Source: Bacteroidales bacterium UBA1725 (lineage in GTDB: Bacteria; Bacteroidota; Bacteroidia; Bacteroidales; UBA932). From it: 37,872 nucleotides of DNA. The notes below the pieces were generated by a model, which was given only the letters and a program-made list of their open reading frames with translations, was not told the DNA's origin and did not search any database. The number at the start of each line of letters is the position of its first letter. Position 1 is the stretch's first letter. Made by a program: the position numbers and the translations under genes. Of the stretch, positions 16,230 through 23,704 are shown piece by piece. Location of the stretch: NCBI GenBank assembly GCA_002315815.1, contig DCIN01000094.1:1-37872 (forward strand), written 5' to 3'.

Positions 16230-18154
16230 TGCTGGCTGATGAGATAGAAGGTGGGAGCGTCGGCTGTACCTGTTCCCATCGTGAACTCATTGTATTTTGA
16301 GTAATAAACTATGCAGTAGTCTCCGGAATTTGCACCTTTGGCTATGATGGCCCCGTCTGTACCTGCCGTGAAGGTCCAGACGTATTTGTCGGTGAGGGAC
16401 GGCTTAAGGTTGTAATGAGTACCGCTCACTTCGCAGCCAACATATCCTCCTGCCTGGTTCTGGACTGTGTACCCGCTGCCGTCGGCCTTGACGGTGAAGA
16501 GATAGTCATTGCCGGGAGCAGTGGCTGACGTAAGGTCGAACTCTTCGGCGGTCACATAATACTGACTCTTGACCTCGTTCTTCATTATGTAGATTTTGCC
16601 GCCGCTGACCATCGCAATCGCATATTTGCCTTCCTTGAAGGAAGTGAGACTGAGTTTCTCGTACTTTATGTCAAGTGTCTGGCCGCCACCGCCTGTGCCG
16701 CCGCCAGTGACAACTCCTCCGTCTTTGGTTACGAGAGCCACGTCATCCACAAGGAATGAACTGCCATTGCCCTCCTTGTTGTTCATCACGATGAGACTCA
16801 CAGTAGTAGTATCGGCAAGAGTGAACTTGACATAAGTCTCGGTCCAGTCTGTTCCAGCTGCTACTGCACTGTCCGTAAGATAGATATAGTCGTTGCTGGT
16901 ATCGGCTATCTTGTGGTTGGTGACTTTTCCGTAGCCCAGCTTGAACTTGCCCTCGCCCTTGGTGAAAACGGAAATCTGATAGGTGCCCGGCTTGAGCGTG
17001 TATTCATCGGACATCAGTCGCTTGTTGGATCCGCTGACCCCTGCCACGCTGGCAGAAGAACTACCGCTATGGTATTCTGAAGACTGAGTGACAGTGGCAT
17101 TGCCGGAAACGAAAGTCCAGTTTGCAGGTTTACCGCTGTTCCAGGTTTCGAAACCTCCGTTGGTGATGAGATTCTCTCCGGTAATCTTCTCGTCATCACC
17201 TCCCTGTCCGGGCTGGGAGGACTCGATGTCTGCATCAACCACCTCGTGAGTGGTGTTGTAGAGCTGATATGCGCCGCGCAGGGTCACTGTGTCGCCTTTC
17301 TTGAGTTTGGAAGCCCATTCGGACGCGTTGTTGACGGTATAGACCTTGATGGTGCCGCTGGCATCCTTGAGGTCAAAGCTGCAATATGTAGCACTGACTG
17401 TGGAATTGACGGTTCCGGTGAGACGGTACAGGGAATATGCATCAGCCTTGCTGATAAAATCGGCCACAGTCACCGTGGTAATCTGGGACTGAGGCACAGC
17501 CACGTGACTCTTGATCGTTCCGTTTGACATCTGGTCCTGGCTCTTGGACTCATACCAGCTGTATTTGCCGGTGATGGCGACATTGTCCCCGGTGTGGAGA
17601 CTGGAAGAATACTCGCTCCAGTTTTCGGGGAACGAGCAGCAAATCTCTCCGGTTGAGTCCTTGAGATAGAAGCCGTAATACTTCTCGCTCTTGGAGATGT
17701 TGCCGATGACACCCTCGAGACGGTAAGCAGTCTGCGTGTCTTTCTTGGTAAGAAAGTCCTTAACGCTGAGAAGTTCCTCGGTATCGCCGCCCTTGGGTCC
17801 CTTCTGGGTGATTACGACAATGGCCTTATGGAGGACATCGCCGTAGAAAGTGAGAGTGGCAGTCCTGTCAGCTCCGACGTTGGCTGTTGTCTTGACAGTG
17901 ATTGTCTGTACGCTTTTGGATGCGTTTCCCTTGGACGGACTGACATCCAACCATTCCGATGTCCCTTCAAGTCCGGTAATCTCCCAATTTACCGTCGCCG
18001 TGAGGGCTATGGTCTGATTGCCGCCATCCTGTGTGAATTCAATGCTGTTCTTGTCCACCTGAACATTGGCCTCTCCGAAATCTTCGGGTTTCTGGCAGGA
18101 ACAGACGCTGAGCGCCGCTACGGTCGCAATAGCTAATACACGTCTTGTATTCAT
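16226..18154 (-). CDS. Multidomain surface lipoprotein: BACON, two OB-like domains, CBM-like domain
   Basis: A 642-residue lipoprotein (acylated Cys about 18-20, then QKPED). Visible modules are a BACON-like domain (about 30-118, ending VVITQKG), two OB-like domains (about 126-222 and 226-315, each with YRL.G.V, a FYLKD or FDLKD strand, and a GD.V...G turn), a carbohydrate-binding-module-like jelly roll starting NLITNGGFETW (about 328-478), a Gly-rich linker, and a C-terminal strand-rich domain (about 495-642). No catalytic motif is seen. OB-like domains in secreted proteins often bind nucleic acid or sugars, so this looks like a surface binding protein. It has its own promoter after a terminator and is translationally coupled to the nuclease gene by GTGA. 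Confidence 0.8.
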   Translation of the reverse strand: MNTRRVLAIATVAALSVCSCQKPEDFGEANVQVDKNSIEFTQDGGNQTIALTATVNWEITGLEGTSEWLDVSPSKGNASKSVQTITVKTTANVGADRTATLTFYGDVLHKAIVVITQKGPKGGDTEELLSVKDFLTKKDTQTAYRLEGVIGNISKSEKYYGFYLKDSTGEICCSFPENWSEYSSSLHTGDNVAITGKYSWYESKSQDQMSNGTIKSHVAVPQSQITTVTVADFISKADAYSLYRLTGTVNSTVSATYCSFDLKDASGTIKVYTVNNASEWASKLKKGDTVTLRGAYQLYNTTHEVVDADIESSQPGQGGDDEKITGENLITNGGFETWNSGKPANWTFVSGNATVTQSSEYHSGSSSASVAGVSGSNKRLMSDEYTLKPGTYQISVFTKGEGKFKLGYGKVTNHKIADTSNDYIYLTDSAVAAGTDWTETYVKFTLADTTTVSLIVMNNKEGNGSSFLVDDVALVTKDGGVVTGGGTGGGGQTLDIKYEKLSLTSFKEGKYAIAMVSGGKIYIMKNEVKSQYYVTAEEFDLTSATAPGNDYLFTVKADGSGYTVQNQAGGYVGCEVSGTHYNLKPSLTDKYVWTFTAGTDGAIIAKGANSGDYCIVYYSKYNEFTMGTGTADAPTFYLISQQ

Positions 18155-18196
18155 ATCGTATCGTTATTGTTTTGTGCTGAATCTCAATATAGAATA

Positions 18197-18225
18197 CAAA
18201 TATAGTGATTTTTCATAAGCACAAA
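18197..18225 (-). promoter_or_regulatory. Promoter (-33 TTTG, N17, -7 TATATTTG) for the 16226-18154 gene
   Basis: On the minus strand TTTG (18222-18225) is separated by 17 bases from TATATTTG (18197-18204), fitting the Bacteroidota -33/-7 promoter. The ATG at 18154 would have a leader of about 35 bases. The -33 box is part of the U-tract of the terminator at 18222-18262, so the two signals overlap. Confidence 0.6.
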
Positions 18226-18262
18226 AAAACAGAGGGCGACCCTTTTCGGATTGCCCTCCTGT
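18222..18262 (-). terminator. Rho-independent terminator after the 18291-20216 gene
   Basis: Read on the minus strand, a GC-rich stem (CAGGAGGGC pairing with GCCCTCTG across one bulged G) closes a 15-base loop and is followed by seven T (18223-18229). It begins about 30 bases after the stop codon at 18291, and divides the Oar-like receptor/OB lipoprotein pair from the nuclease gene group. Confidence 0.75.
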
Positions 18263-18290
18263 CTTTGAACGAATTGTTGTATGTTACATA

Positions 18291-20216
18291 CTACTCGGCC
18301 TTGATTGCGAAGAGAATCGCACGCTTGTTGGAATCGGAAGCAGTGGTAACCTTCAGAGTGGTCTCCGACGTGAAAGAATAGCTCAACTCATACTTGTCGG
18401 TATTGGCTACAGTCAATGTGTACGGATAACTGCCGGTAGCTCCGGCATTGGCTGCAATAGCCTGAGTATTTATCACGGTACCATTTATACTGAACTCGAG
18501 AGTGGCGGGCTTGTCCTTCCAGGCCACTGCATAATAGCTGAGCTTTGTGGAGCCAGCGGGTACGGTGAGAGTGAATTCACCGACTTTGCTGGAGGTGCCT
18601 ATCTTCAGGACCTTGTTGTTTGCATCGCCGTTGATGGTAGCTGTGCCGTCATCAAACGAGTCTGCCCCCAGAGTGTATGCCAGATTGATGGCCCAGGGTG
18701 AAGTCTGAGGATTGTCTATGCTTACAAAGAAACCGTTGGCAACCTGAACGGTGCCCTTGTAGGAACTGCGGGTGCCGATGATGGTGACTATATCTCCGTC
18801 CTTGACATTGGTGGTGGCGAAATCTGTGTTCTTGCCTCCGAAGCCCGGAGCGACATTGTATGCATATACGCTTCCCGTATTGTCAGTGATGTTGAAACGG
18901 CCCTTGTCGGACACGAGGTCGGACACTGTTCCCTTGAGTTTGTAGTACTGAGCTCCCTCGGCGGCAGCATTGAACTCGGCGACAGTCGCTTCGGTCACGC
19001 TCCTGTGGCTGAATACGGTGACGTTCTTGAGTTCTATGGTTGTGTTGTAAGTAACCCTGGGGCCATATACGGTAACGACATCCCCTTCCTTAATACCAGC
19101 AGCAGCCCAGTCGTTGGTGCCGTAGATGGTAAGTTCTCCGGAGTAATCCTTGAGCATAAAGTTGCCGTAGGTGGTATTGTTAACCTTTGACACATAACCG
19201 GAAACCCTGTATGTCTGGTTGTCGGCACCTGCAAGAACACCGGCCACATCGGTATCGATGATGGAGCCCTTCTGCGAAACAGTTACCGAAACGTTCGATA
19301 CGTTCTTTCCTGAAGCGGAGGAGAGATTGACAACTGCAGCCCTGTCAGCACCATTGTTTGCAGCAACCTTGAATTTGACAACTGCCGTGTCGGCAGGTTC
19401 CGGAACAAGTTTGGTAGGCACACCGGCAACATAATCCATTCCACTCAATGCAATCCAGTCAGCATATTCGGCGGGAACGTCCACAAATACGCCATTGCCT
19501 TTGTATGCGGCCTTGATTGAGTAGATTCCACCTTCCTTCTCAACAGGAGCGGCGGGAGCGCTGATTTTGAGGAGTGATTTCTGGATGGACACAACGGTCA
19601 CATTGACCAGTTCGGCAGTGGTACCGTAATATTGAAGGGGACCCTCAACCGTAATCACATCACCGATTTCTATTCCGAGACTGGAGAAATTCTTCTCTTT
19701 CCCGTCCTTGTCAAGAGTACCGTAGATGTAGGCCTCGACGCCGGATCCGTCATCGATGAACAGATTTCCATAAGTGGTGTTGATTATGGATGTGACCGCT
19801 CCCTTGACACGATAGGTCTTGCCTACAGTACCTGTCATCGCTTGAGCACAGGTAACAGTCTCAACAGTCATTTCTCCCTGACGGACTGTGATGAACTGGG
19901 TATGGGGACCGGCCTTGATCTGAACCTCTGCCTGACGGCCATAAGCACAAGAATCTGCAGAGAAAACAACATCGAGTTCACTGCCGGCTTTGCCTGATGC
20001 AGGTGACACTTTAAGCCAATCGGGAAGAGTGGATGAGATTGTCCAGTCCACTGAAGAAGAAATCTTGACAGTCTCTTTTCCACCATTGGGAATAATGGAC
20101 AGATATGTCTTGGAAACCTGAATAGACTTGAGAGAACTTGTCAGTTCTTCCTTGTCACATCCGGCGAGAACAAGTAGAGATGCCGCCAGAAGAGCGAGTA
20201 AATATCTAAGTTTCAT
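18291..20216 (-). CDS. Surface lipoprotein with three OB-like and two BACON-like domains
   Basis: A 641-residue lipoprotein: signal ending LVLAGC (Cys20) followed by DKEE, an acidic/lysine start like surface-export signals of Bacteroidota lipoproteins. Modules in order: BACON-like (about 32-115, ending ITVRQGE), OB-like 1 (about 118-212), BACON-like 2 (about 215-318, ending VTVSQKG), OB-like 2 (about 322-412), OB-like 3 (about 415-508) and a C-terminal beta-sandwich (about 515-641). OB 1 and OB 2 share TYRV.G.V, NTTYGN and a D..SG turn, so they look like internal duplications. No enzyme motif is present; a binding role is likely. It starts 14 bases after the Oar-like receptor stop, so the two are a receptor-lipoprotein pair, and it is followed by a terminator. 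Confidence 0.8.
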   Translation of the reverse strand: MKLRYLLALLAASLLVLAGCDKEELTSSLKSIQVSKTYLSIIPNGGKETVKISSSVDWTISSTLPDWLKVSPASGKAGSELDVVFSADSCAYGRQAEVQIKAGPHTQFITVRQGEMTVETVTCAQAMTGTVGKTYRVKGAVTSIINTTYGNLFIDDGSGVEAYIYGTLDKDGKEKNFSSLGIEIGDVITVEGPLQYYGTTAELVNVTVVSIQKSLLKISAPAAPVEKEGGIYSIKAAYKGNGVFVDVPAEYADWIALSGMDYVAGVPTKLVPEPADTAVVKFKVAANNGADRAAVVNLSSASGKNVSNVSVTVSQKGSIIDTDVAGVLAGADNQTYRVSGYVSKVNNTTYGNFMLKDYSGELTIYGTNDWAAAGIKEGDVVTVYGPRVTYNTTIELKNVTVFSHRSVTEATVAEFNAAAEGAQYYKLKGTVSDLVSDKGRFNITDNTGSVYAYNVAPGFGGKNTDFATTNVKDGDIVTIIGTRSSYKGTVQVANGFFVSIDNPQTSPWAINLAYTLGADSFDDGTATINGDANNKVLKIGTSSKVGEFTLTVPAGSTKLSYYAVAWKDKPATLEFSINGTVINTQAIAANAGATGSYPYTLTVANTDKYELSYSFTSETTLKVTTASDSNKRAILFAIKAE

Positions 20217-20230
20217 AACGCTTGCAATAA

Positions 20231-23200
20231 CTAGTTAAACATATACCTGAGACCGATGGATGCATACCAGCACTGGCCTACAGTATATGAAGGAACCCAG
20301 GTCTGGACATTTCCGGATACTGCAGAAGGAGTGGAGAACACGGCGTAGCCATCCTTGTCGGCTCCCTCGTACTTGAGAATACGCCCGCTATTGAGTTCAG
20401 ATTTCATAATCTTGCTCACTCCCCACTCGGAATTGAACATATTGAGAATATTCTTCACGTCAATAGAAAGCTGGAGAGTGCTTGTGCTTTCTCCGTGCTT
20501 GATCTTGAAATCGTGCTTGTAGCTGAAATCCAGACGATGTACCCAGGGCGAGTAAACGCTGTATCCTTCCGCATACTCTCCCTGATGTTTGCTGAGGTAA
20601 CTGTCAGCGTGTACATAAGACATAAAACGGTCACGGTCATCGGTGGTCTTGAAGCGGAATTCGTTGTTGGCTACCTGTGCGTCCGTAGGAATATAAAGTG
20701 CGTCGTAGGAATAGCCGTCACCGTTCATATCGTTGGAAAGCATATAAGAGTAGTTGTAGCCGCCCTTCCAAGCCTCATAGATGAAGTTGAAATGATTGTT
20801 CGAATGATCGTTGATGTTCAAAGAAGCAATCACACGGTCAGGAGTGACATACTGTGAATTGTGCAGGGTCACATAATTGGGACCCAGATATGAAGGGATG
20901 TAGGTGAACGCCGATGAAGCGTCGGATCCGGGCATACCGGTGAGTTCCTTTGAAACGGTGTGAGTGTAGGCTACCGATACTCCGATTTCGGGAATGGGCT
21001 TGGCATTTGCGCTCAAATTGTAGGAATACCCGTAACCCTTGCTTGTGTTGCTGAGTACAAAGGCATTGGGCAAATCCTTGACCTTACCTTCGGCATTTGT
21101 ATAGGTGTATTTTCCGGCCGAACCCTGATAGATGGGCCTGTTGTCGGCTCCGTTGAAGCGGGTGAATCCACCGACAGGCATAATGCTCCAGTCAGAGATG
21201 CAGACTGCATTGACTGTCTTGTTGAAGATTCCTTCAGCAGATACAGTGAAGGGGAAGGATGTAGGCAGCTGATAATCGACGGCAAGGGTCGTCTTCCAGA
21301 CCTGAGGCATCTTGAAATTCTCGTCCACTGCGGCGAACGAACTGCCTACAGTACCCTTTTCGGGAGAGATGGTGTTGACTCCAAGGCCTTTTTCGATTAT
21401 GAGGTTCTTGAGTTCGGAAGCCCTGAGAATATTGCCCTTGAAGATGGACATATCAGTCTTGGTGCCGGAAGGACCGATTTTGGTGTTGCTCTGAACCATT
21501 CCGGAATTGGTGGGCATATTGGTGAAGAATACGAGAGGAATGCGTCCGGAGAACAAGCCGGTGCCTCCACGTACCTTGAGCGACTTGTTGCCGAGTACGT
21601 CCCAGGTGAAGCCGATACGGGGCGATACAGTAAGAGTGGAACCGGGCCACTTGCCGGTGTCGATGTGCCTTATGTTTCCATCGGCATCCGGATACTCCAG
21701 ATTGTATATCGCGTTGTTGGTCATAATGTCCTTGTTGTCGAAGAACAGACCGTCAAAACGTATTCCGTAGGTGAGCTTGAACTTCTCGGTTGCATTCCAT
21801 TCATCCTGAACATAAGCTCCGACATTGTGGAAACGTACTCTTGCAGCAGGATTGGTCTCTCCGTCATATCCGTAGGTGAGGCAGACCACTTCGGGGGTTT
21901 CGAGGTTGAGGAAATCATCAAGACTCTTGTACCTGTAGTAACCGGCACCGTTTCTCATATAGGCATTGTCCGCCATCTGGTACTCGTAGCTGGCTCCGGC
22001 AGTAATCTTGTGATTACCGGCATAGTAGGTAAGATCATCCTTGACATTGAGCACATTGTTGTGCACAGCGTTCTTCCAGGTGAAGAGCTCATATCCGAGC
22101 GAAATGTAAGGAGTGTTGGTTCCTGTCCCGTCCATAATGTCTATGAAGGGGAAATCGGAGGAATTCGTGCCGCGAACGTCGTCAATCTTTGAGAAAGTGA
22201 CGAGAACCTGATTGGAGAGATTGTTGGAGAAACGACTGTTCAGGTCAAGAGTGGCCGTATGAACAATATTGTTTACCGAATACATCGAGTTGGCGTAACT
22301 CATACCGTATATTGAAACGCGGCCATAGGCAGAACGTGTGCCTCCATCCATTGAGGAGGAATTAGGACCGTTCCAGGCAGTATTGTTGGTGTAGTTGTAG
22401 CGGAGTGCAAGATGATGCTTGTCGCTGATGTTCCAGTCGAGACGGGCGAGAACCTTCATATTGCTTTCGTCTGCAGGGAAGTCGGAAAAAGAGCCTGTAT
22501 CATATCCGAACTTGCTCTTCACGAACTCTGACACTTTCTGCATATCGGCAACGGAGGCGTATGAAAGATACTTGACATCATTGCCGACACCATTCTCAGA
22601 TGCCCTCCATATAATAGCCTGGTTGGGGGCCTTGGTATATTCGAAGTTGACGAAGAAGAAGAGCTTGTTCTTCACGATGGGTCCGCCCAGAGTGAATCCG
22701 TAGAGAGTGTTGCGGTCGGTTTCCCTTGCAGTGGTGATTTGCTCGCCGTACACTGTATCTCCACGAAGATTCTCATTGCGGTGATAAACGTATGCAGATC
22801 CCTTGAAAGTGTTGGTTCCTGACTTTGTGATGGCGTTCACGCCACCACCGATAAAATTGGTCTGACGAACGTCAAAGGGAGAGATGACAACCTGCATTTC
22901 TTCGATGGCATCTATTGAAATAGGGTTGCCGCCGCCGGGGAGGTTGGACGAAAGACCGAAATTGTTGTTGAAGTTGGCTCCGTCCACAGTGAAGTTGGCG
23001 GTACGTCCGTCAGTTCCGGCAAATTGCATTCCATTGCCTCCGTAGGGGGAAAGACGGGTGACATCGGTGATGCTTCTTGTTACGGTAGGCAACGAAGTTA
23101 TCATCTCGTTGTTGATGTTTGTCGCGGAACCGGTCTTCTCCGTGGCGAACTTGGATGCAGCCTGAGAAATGACAACGGCTTCGGAGAGCATCTCACTGTC

Positions 23201-23536
23201 GTCGGCCATAACTGCATTCAGAGAGAAAGTCTCGGCAAGCTGAAGAGAGATGTCGGTGTATTTCACTTCCTTGTACCCGAGACAGCTGACCTCAACTGTG
23301 TAAGGACCGCCGGCGCGCATACCGTTGATATTGAAACGGCCGTCCTCATTGGTTATGGCATAGTACTGCGTACCCGAAGAAGTGTGGGTCGCCACTACCG
23401 CCGCTCCGGGCACGGCTGCTCCTCCCTTGTCGGCAATTTTGCCGGCCATAGAGGAAGTTGTAATCTGCGCGTAGGCAGACACGGCAAAGAGCATTGCTGC
23501 TGCGGACAGCAAGAACGCTTTGATGGTTTTTTTCAT
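20231..23536 (-). CDS. Oar-like TonB-dependent receptor
   Basis: An outer-membrane transporter of 1101 residues: signal peptide (MKKTIKAFLLSAAAMLF, ending near AYAQ), carboxypeptidase-regulatory domain (about 25-105, GAAVPGAAVVAT and YAITNEDGRF), plug (about 125-240, with ITDVTRLSPYGGNGMQFAG, TVDGANFNN and VNAITKSGTN), then a large barrel. The plug and early barrel sequence (GGPIVKNKLFFFVNFEY) are those of Oar-type receptors rather than SusC. I chose the ATG at 23536 because it begins the signal peptide; the open frame runs upstream through the promoter region. It is the first gene of the envelope block. In other bacteria Oar-type receptors have been tied to protein or peptide traffic, so a nucleic-acid ligand is only one possibility. 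Confidence 0.88.
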   Translation of the reverse strand: MKKTIKAFLLSAAAMLFAVSAYAQITTSSMAGKIADKGGAAVPGAAVVATHTSSGTQYYAITNEDGRFNINGMRAGGPYTVEVSCLGYKEVKYTDISLQLAETFSLNAVMADDSEMLSEAVVISQAASKFATEKTGSATNINNEMITSLPTVTRSITDVTRLSPYGGNGMQFAGTDGRTANFTVDGANFNNNFGLSSNLPGGGNPISIDAIEEMQVVISPFDVRQTNFIGGGVNAITKSGTNTFKGSAYVYHRNENLRGDTVYGEQITTARETDRNTLYGFTLGGPIVKNKLFFFVNFEYTKAPNQAIIWRASENGVGNDVKYLSYASVADMQKVSEFVKSKFGYDTGSFSDFPADESNMKVLARLDWNISDKHHLALRYNYTNNTAWNGPNSSSMDGGTRSAYGRVSIYGMSYANSMYSVNNIVHTATLDLNSRFSNNLSNQVLVTFSKIDDVRGTNSSDFPFIDIMDGTGTNTPYISLGYELFTWKNAVHNNVLNVKDDLTYYAGNHKITAGASYEYQMADNAYMRNGAGYYRYKSLDDFLNLETPEVVCLTYGYDGETNPAARVRFHNVGAYVQDEWNATEKFKLTYGIRFDGLFFDNKDIMTNNAIYNLEYPDADGNIRHIDTGKWPGSTLTVSPRIGFTWDVLGNKSLKVRGGTGLFSGRIPLVFFTNMPTNSGMVQSNTKIGPSGTKTDMSIFKGNILRASELKNLIIEKGLGVNTISPEKGTVGSSFAAVDENFKMPQVWKTTLAVDYQLPTSFPFTVSAEGIFNKTVNAVCISDWSIMPVGGFTRFNGADNRPIYQGSAGKYTYTNAEGKVKDLPNAFVLSNTSKGYGYSYNLSANAKPIPEIGVSVAYTHTVSKELTGMPGSDASSAFTYIPSYLGPNYVTLHNSQYVTPDRVIASLNINDHSNNHFNFIYEAWKGGYNYSYMLSNDMNGDGYSYDALYIPTDAQVANNEFRFKTTDDRDRFMSYVHADSYLSKHQGEYAEGYSVYSPWVHRLDFSYKHDFKIKHGESTSTLQLSIDVKNILNMFNSEWGVSKIMKSELNSGRILKYEGADKDGYAVFSTPSAVSGNVQTWVPSYTVGQCWYASIGLRYMFN

Positions 23537-23592
23537 AATGTTTTGATAATATGTTAGATAAAAAAACTGTTCTCCCTTCAGCTTTTGCGGCG

Positions 23593-23600
23593 CAAAGATA
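23593..23600 (-). promoter_or_regulatory. Putative -7 box (TATCTTTG) of the Oar-like receptor
   Basis: Minus-strand TATCTTTG fits TAnnTTTG and lies about 56 bases before the ATG at 23536. It is divergent from the metK box at 23634-23641, only 33 bases away. No clear -33 box. Confidence 0.45.
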
Positions 23601-23633
23601 CTGATTATTTTATTCAAATAATAGTATTTTTTA

Positions 23634-23641
23634 TATCTTTG
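23634..23641 (+). promoter_or_regulatory. Putative -7 box (TATCTTTG) of the metK riboswitch transcript
   Basis: TATCTTTG fits TAnnTTTG and ends about 8 bases before the conserved GATTTAACC that opens the riboswitch region, so transcription would start at the 5' edge of the aptamer. The upstream sequence is very AT-rich without a clean -33 TTTG. Confidence 0.5.
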
Positions 23642-23648
23642 TAGCCGA

Positions 23649-23704
23649 TTTAACCAACGTGGACAGATTTGAAAGCTTGCAACCACGTCTAAAAAATGCT
23701 AAAA
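23649..23704 (+). ncRNA. SAM-II riboswitch (metA/SAM-alpha type) before metK
   Basis: SAM-II is a small pseudoknotted S-adenosylmethionine aptamer that blocks ribosome access when bound. The order of conserved blocks is present: P1 5' arm ACGTGG (23657-23662), loop GATTTG (23666-23671), CTTGCAA (23676-23682), P1 3' arm CCACGT (23683-23688), an A-rich joint, and the tail GCTAAAA (23698-23704). AGC (23674-23676) can pair with GCT (23698-23700) to form the pseudoknot. The tail touches the metK ATG at 23705, so ligand binding would bury the start region. metK makes SAM, so this is feedback control. Motif match was made by eye. Confidence 0.85.

Noticed and set aside
20960..22192. Long open frame on the plus strand (410 codons)
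   Set aside because: Antisense to the Oar-like receptor; no domain and no start signals.
7920..23536. Classical polysaccharide utilisation locus
   Set aside because: No SusD, no glycoside hydrolase or polysaccharide lyase, and the receptors are not of SusC type; one CBM-like domain is not enough.
23537..23686. N-terminal extension of the Oar-like receptor
   Set aside because: The frame is open, but the added residues precede a clear signal peptide and cross a -7 box.
23696..23704. First in-frame ATG as metK start
   Set aside because: It lies in the conserved GCTAAA tail of the SAM-II element and would add only MLK; the family N-terminus begins at 23705.
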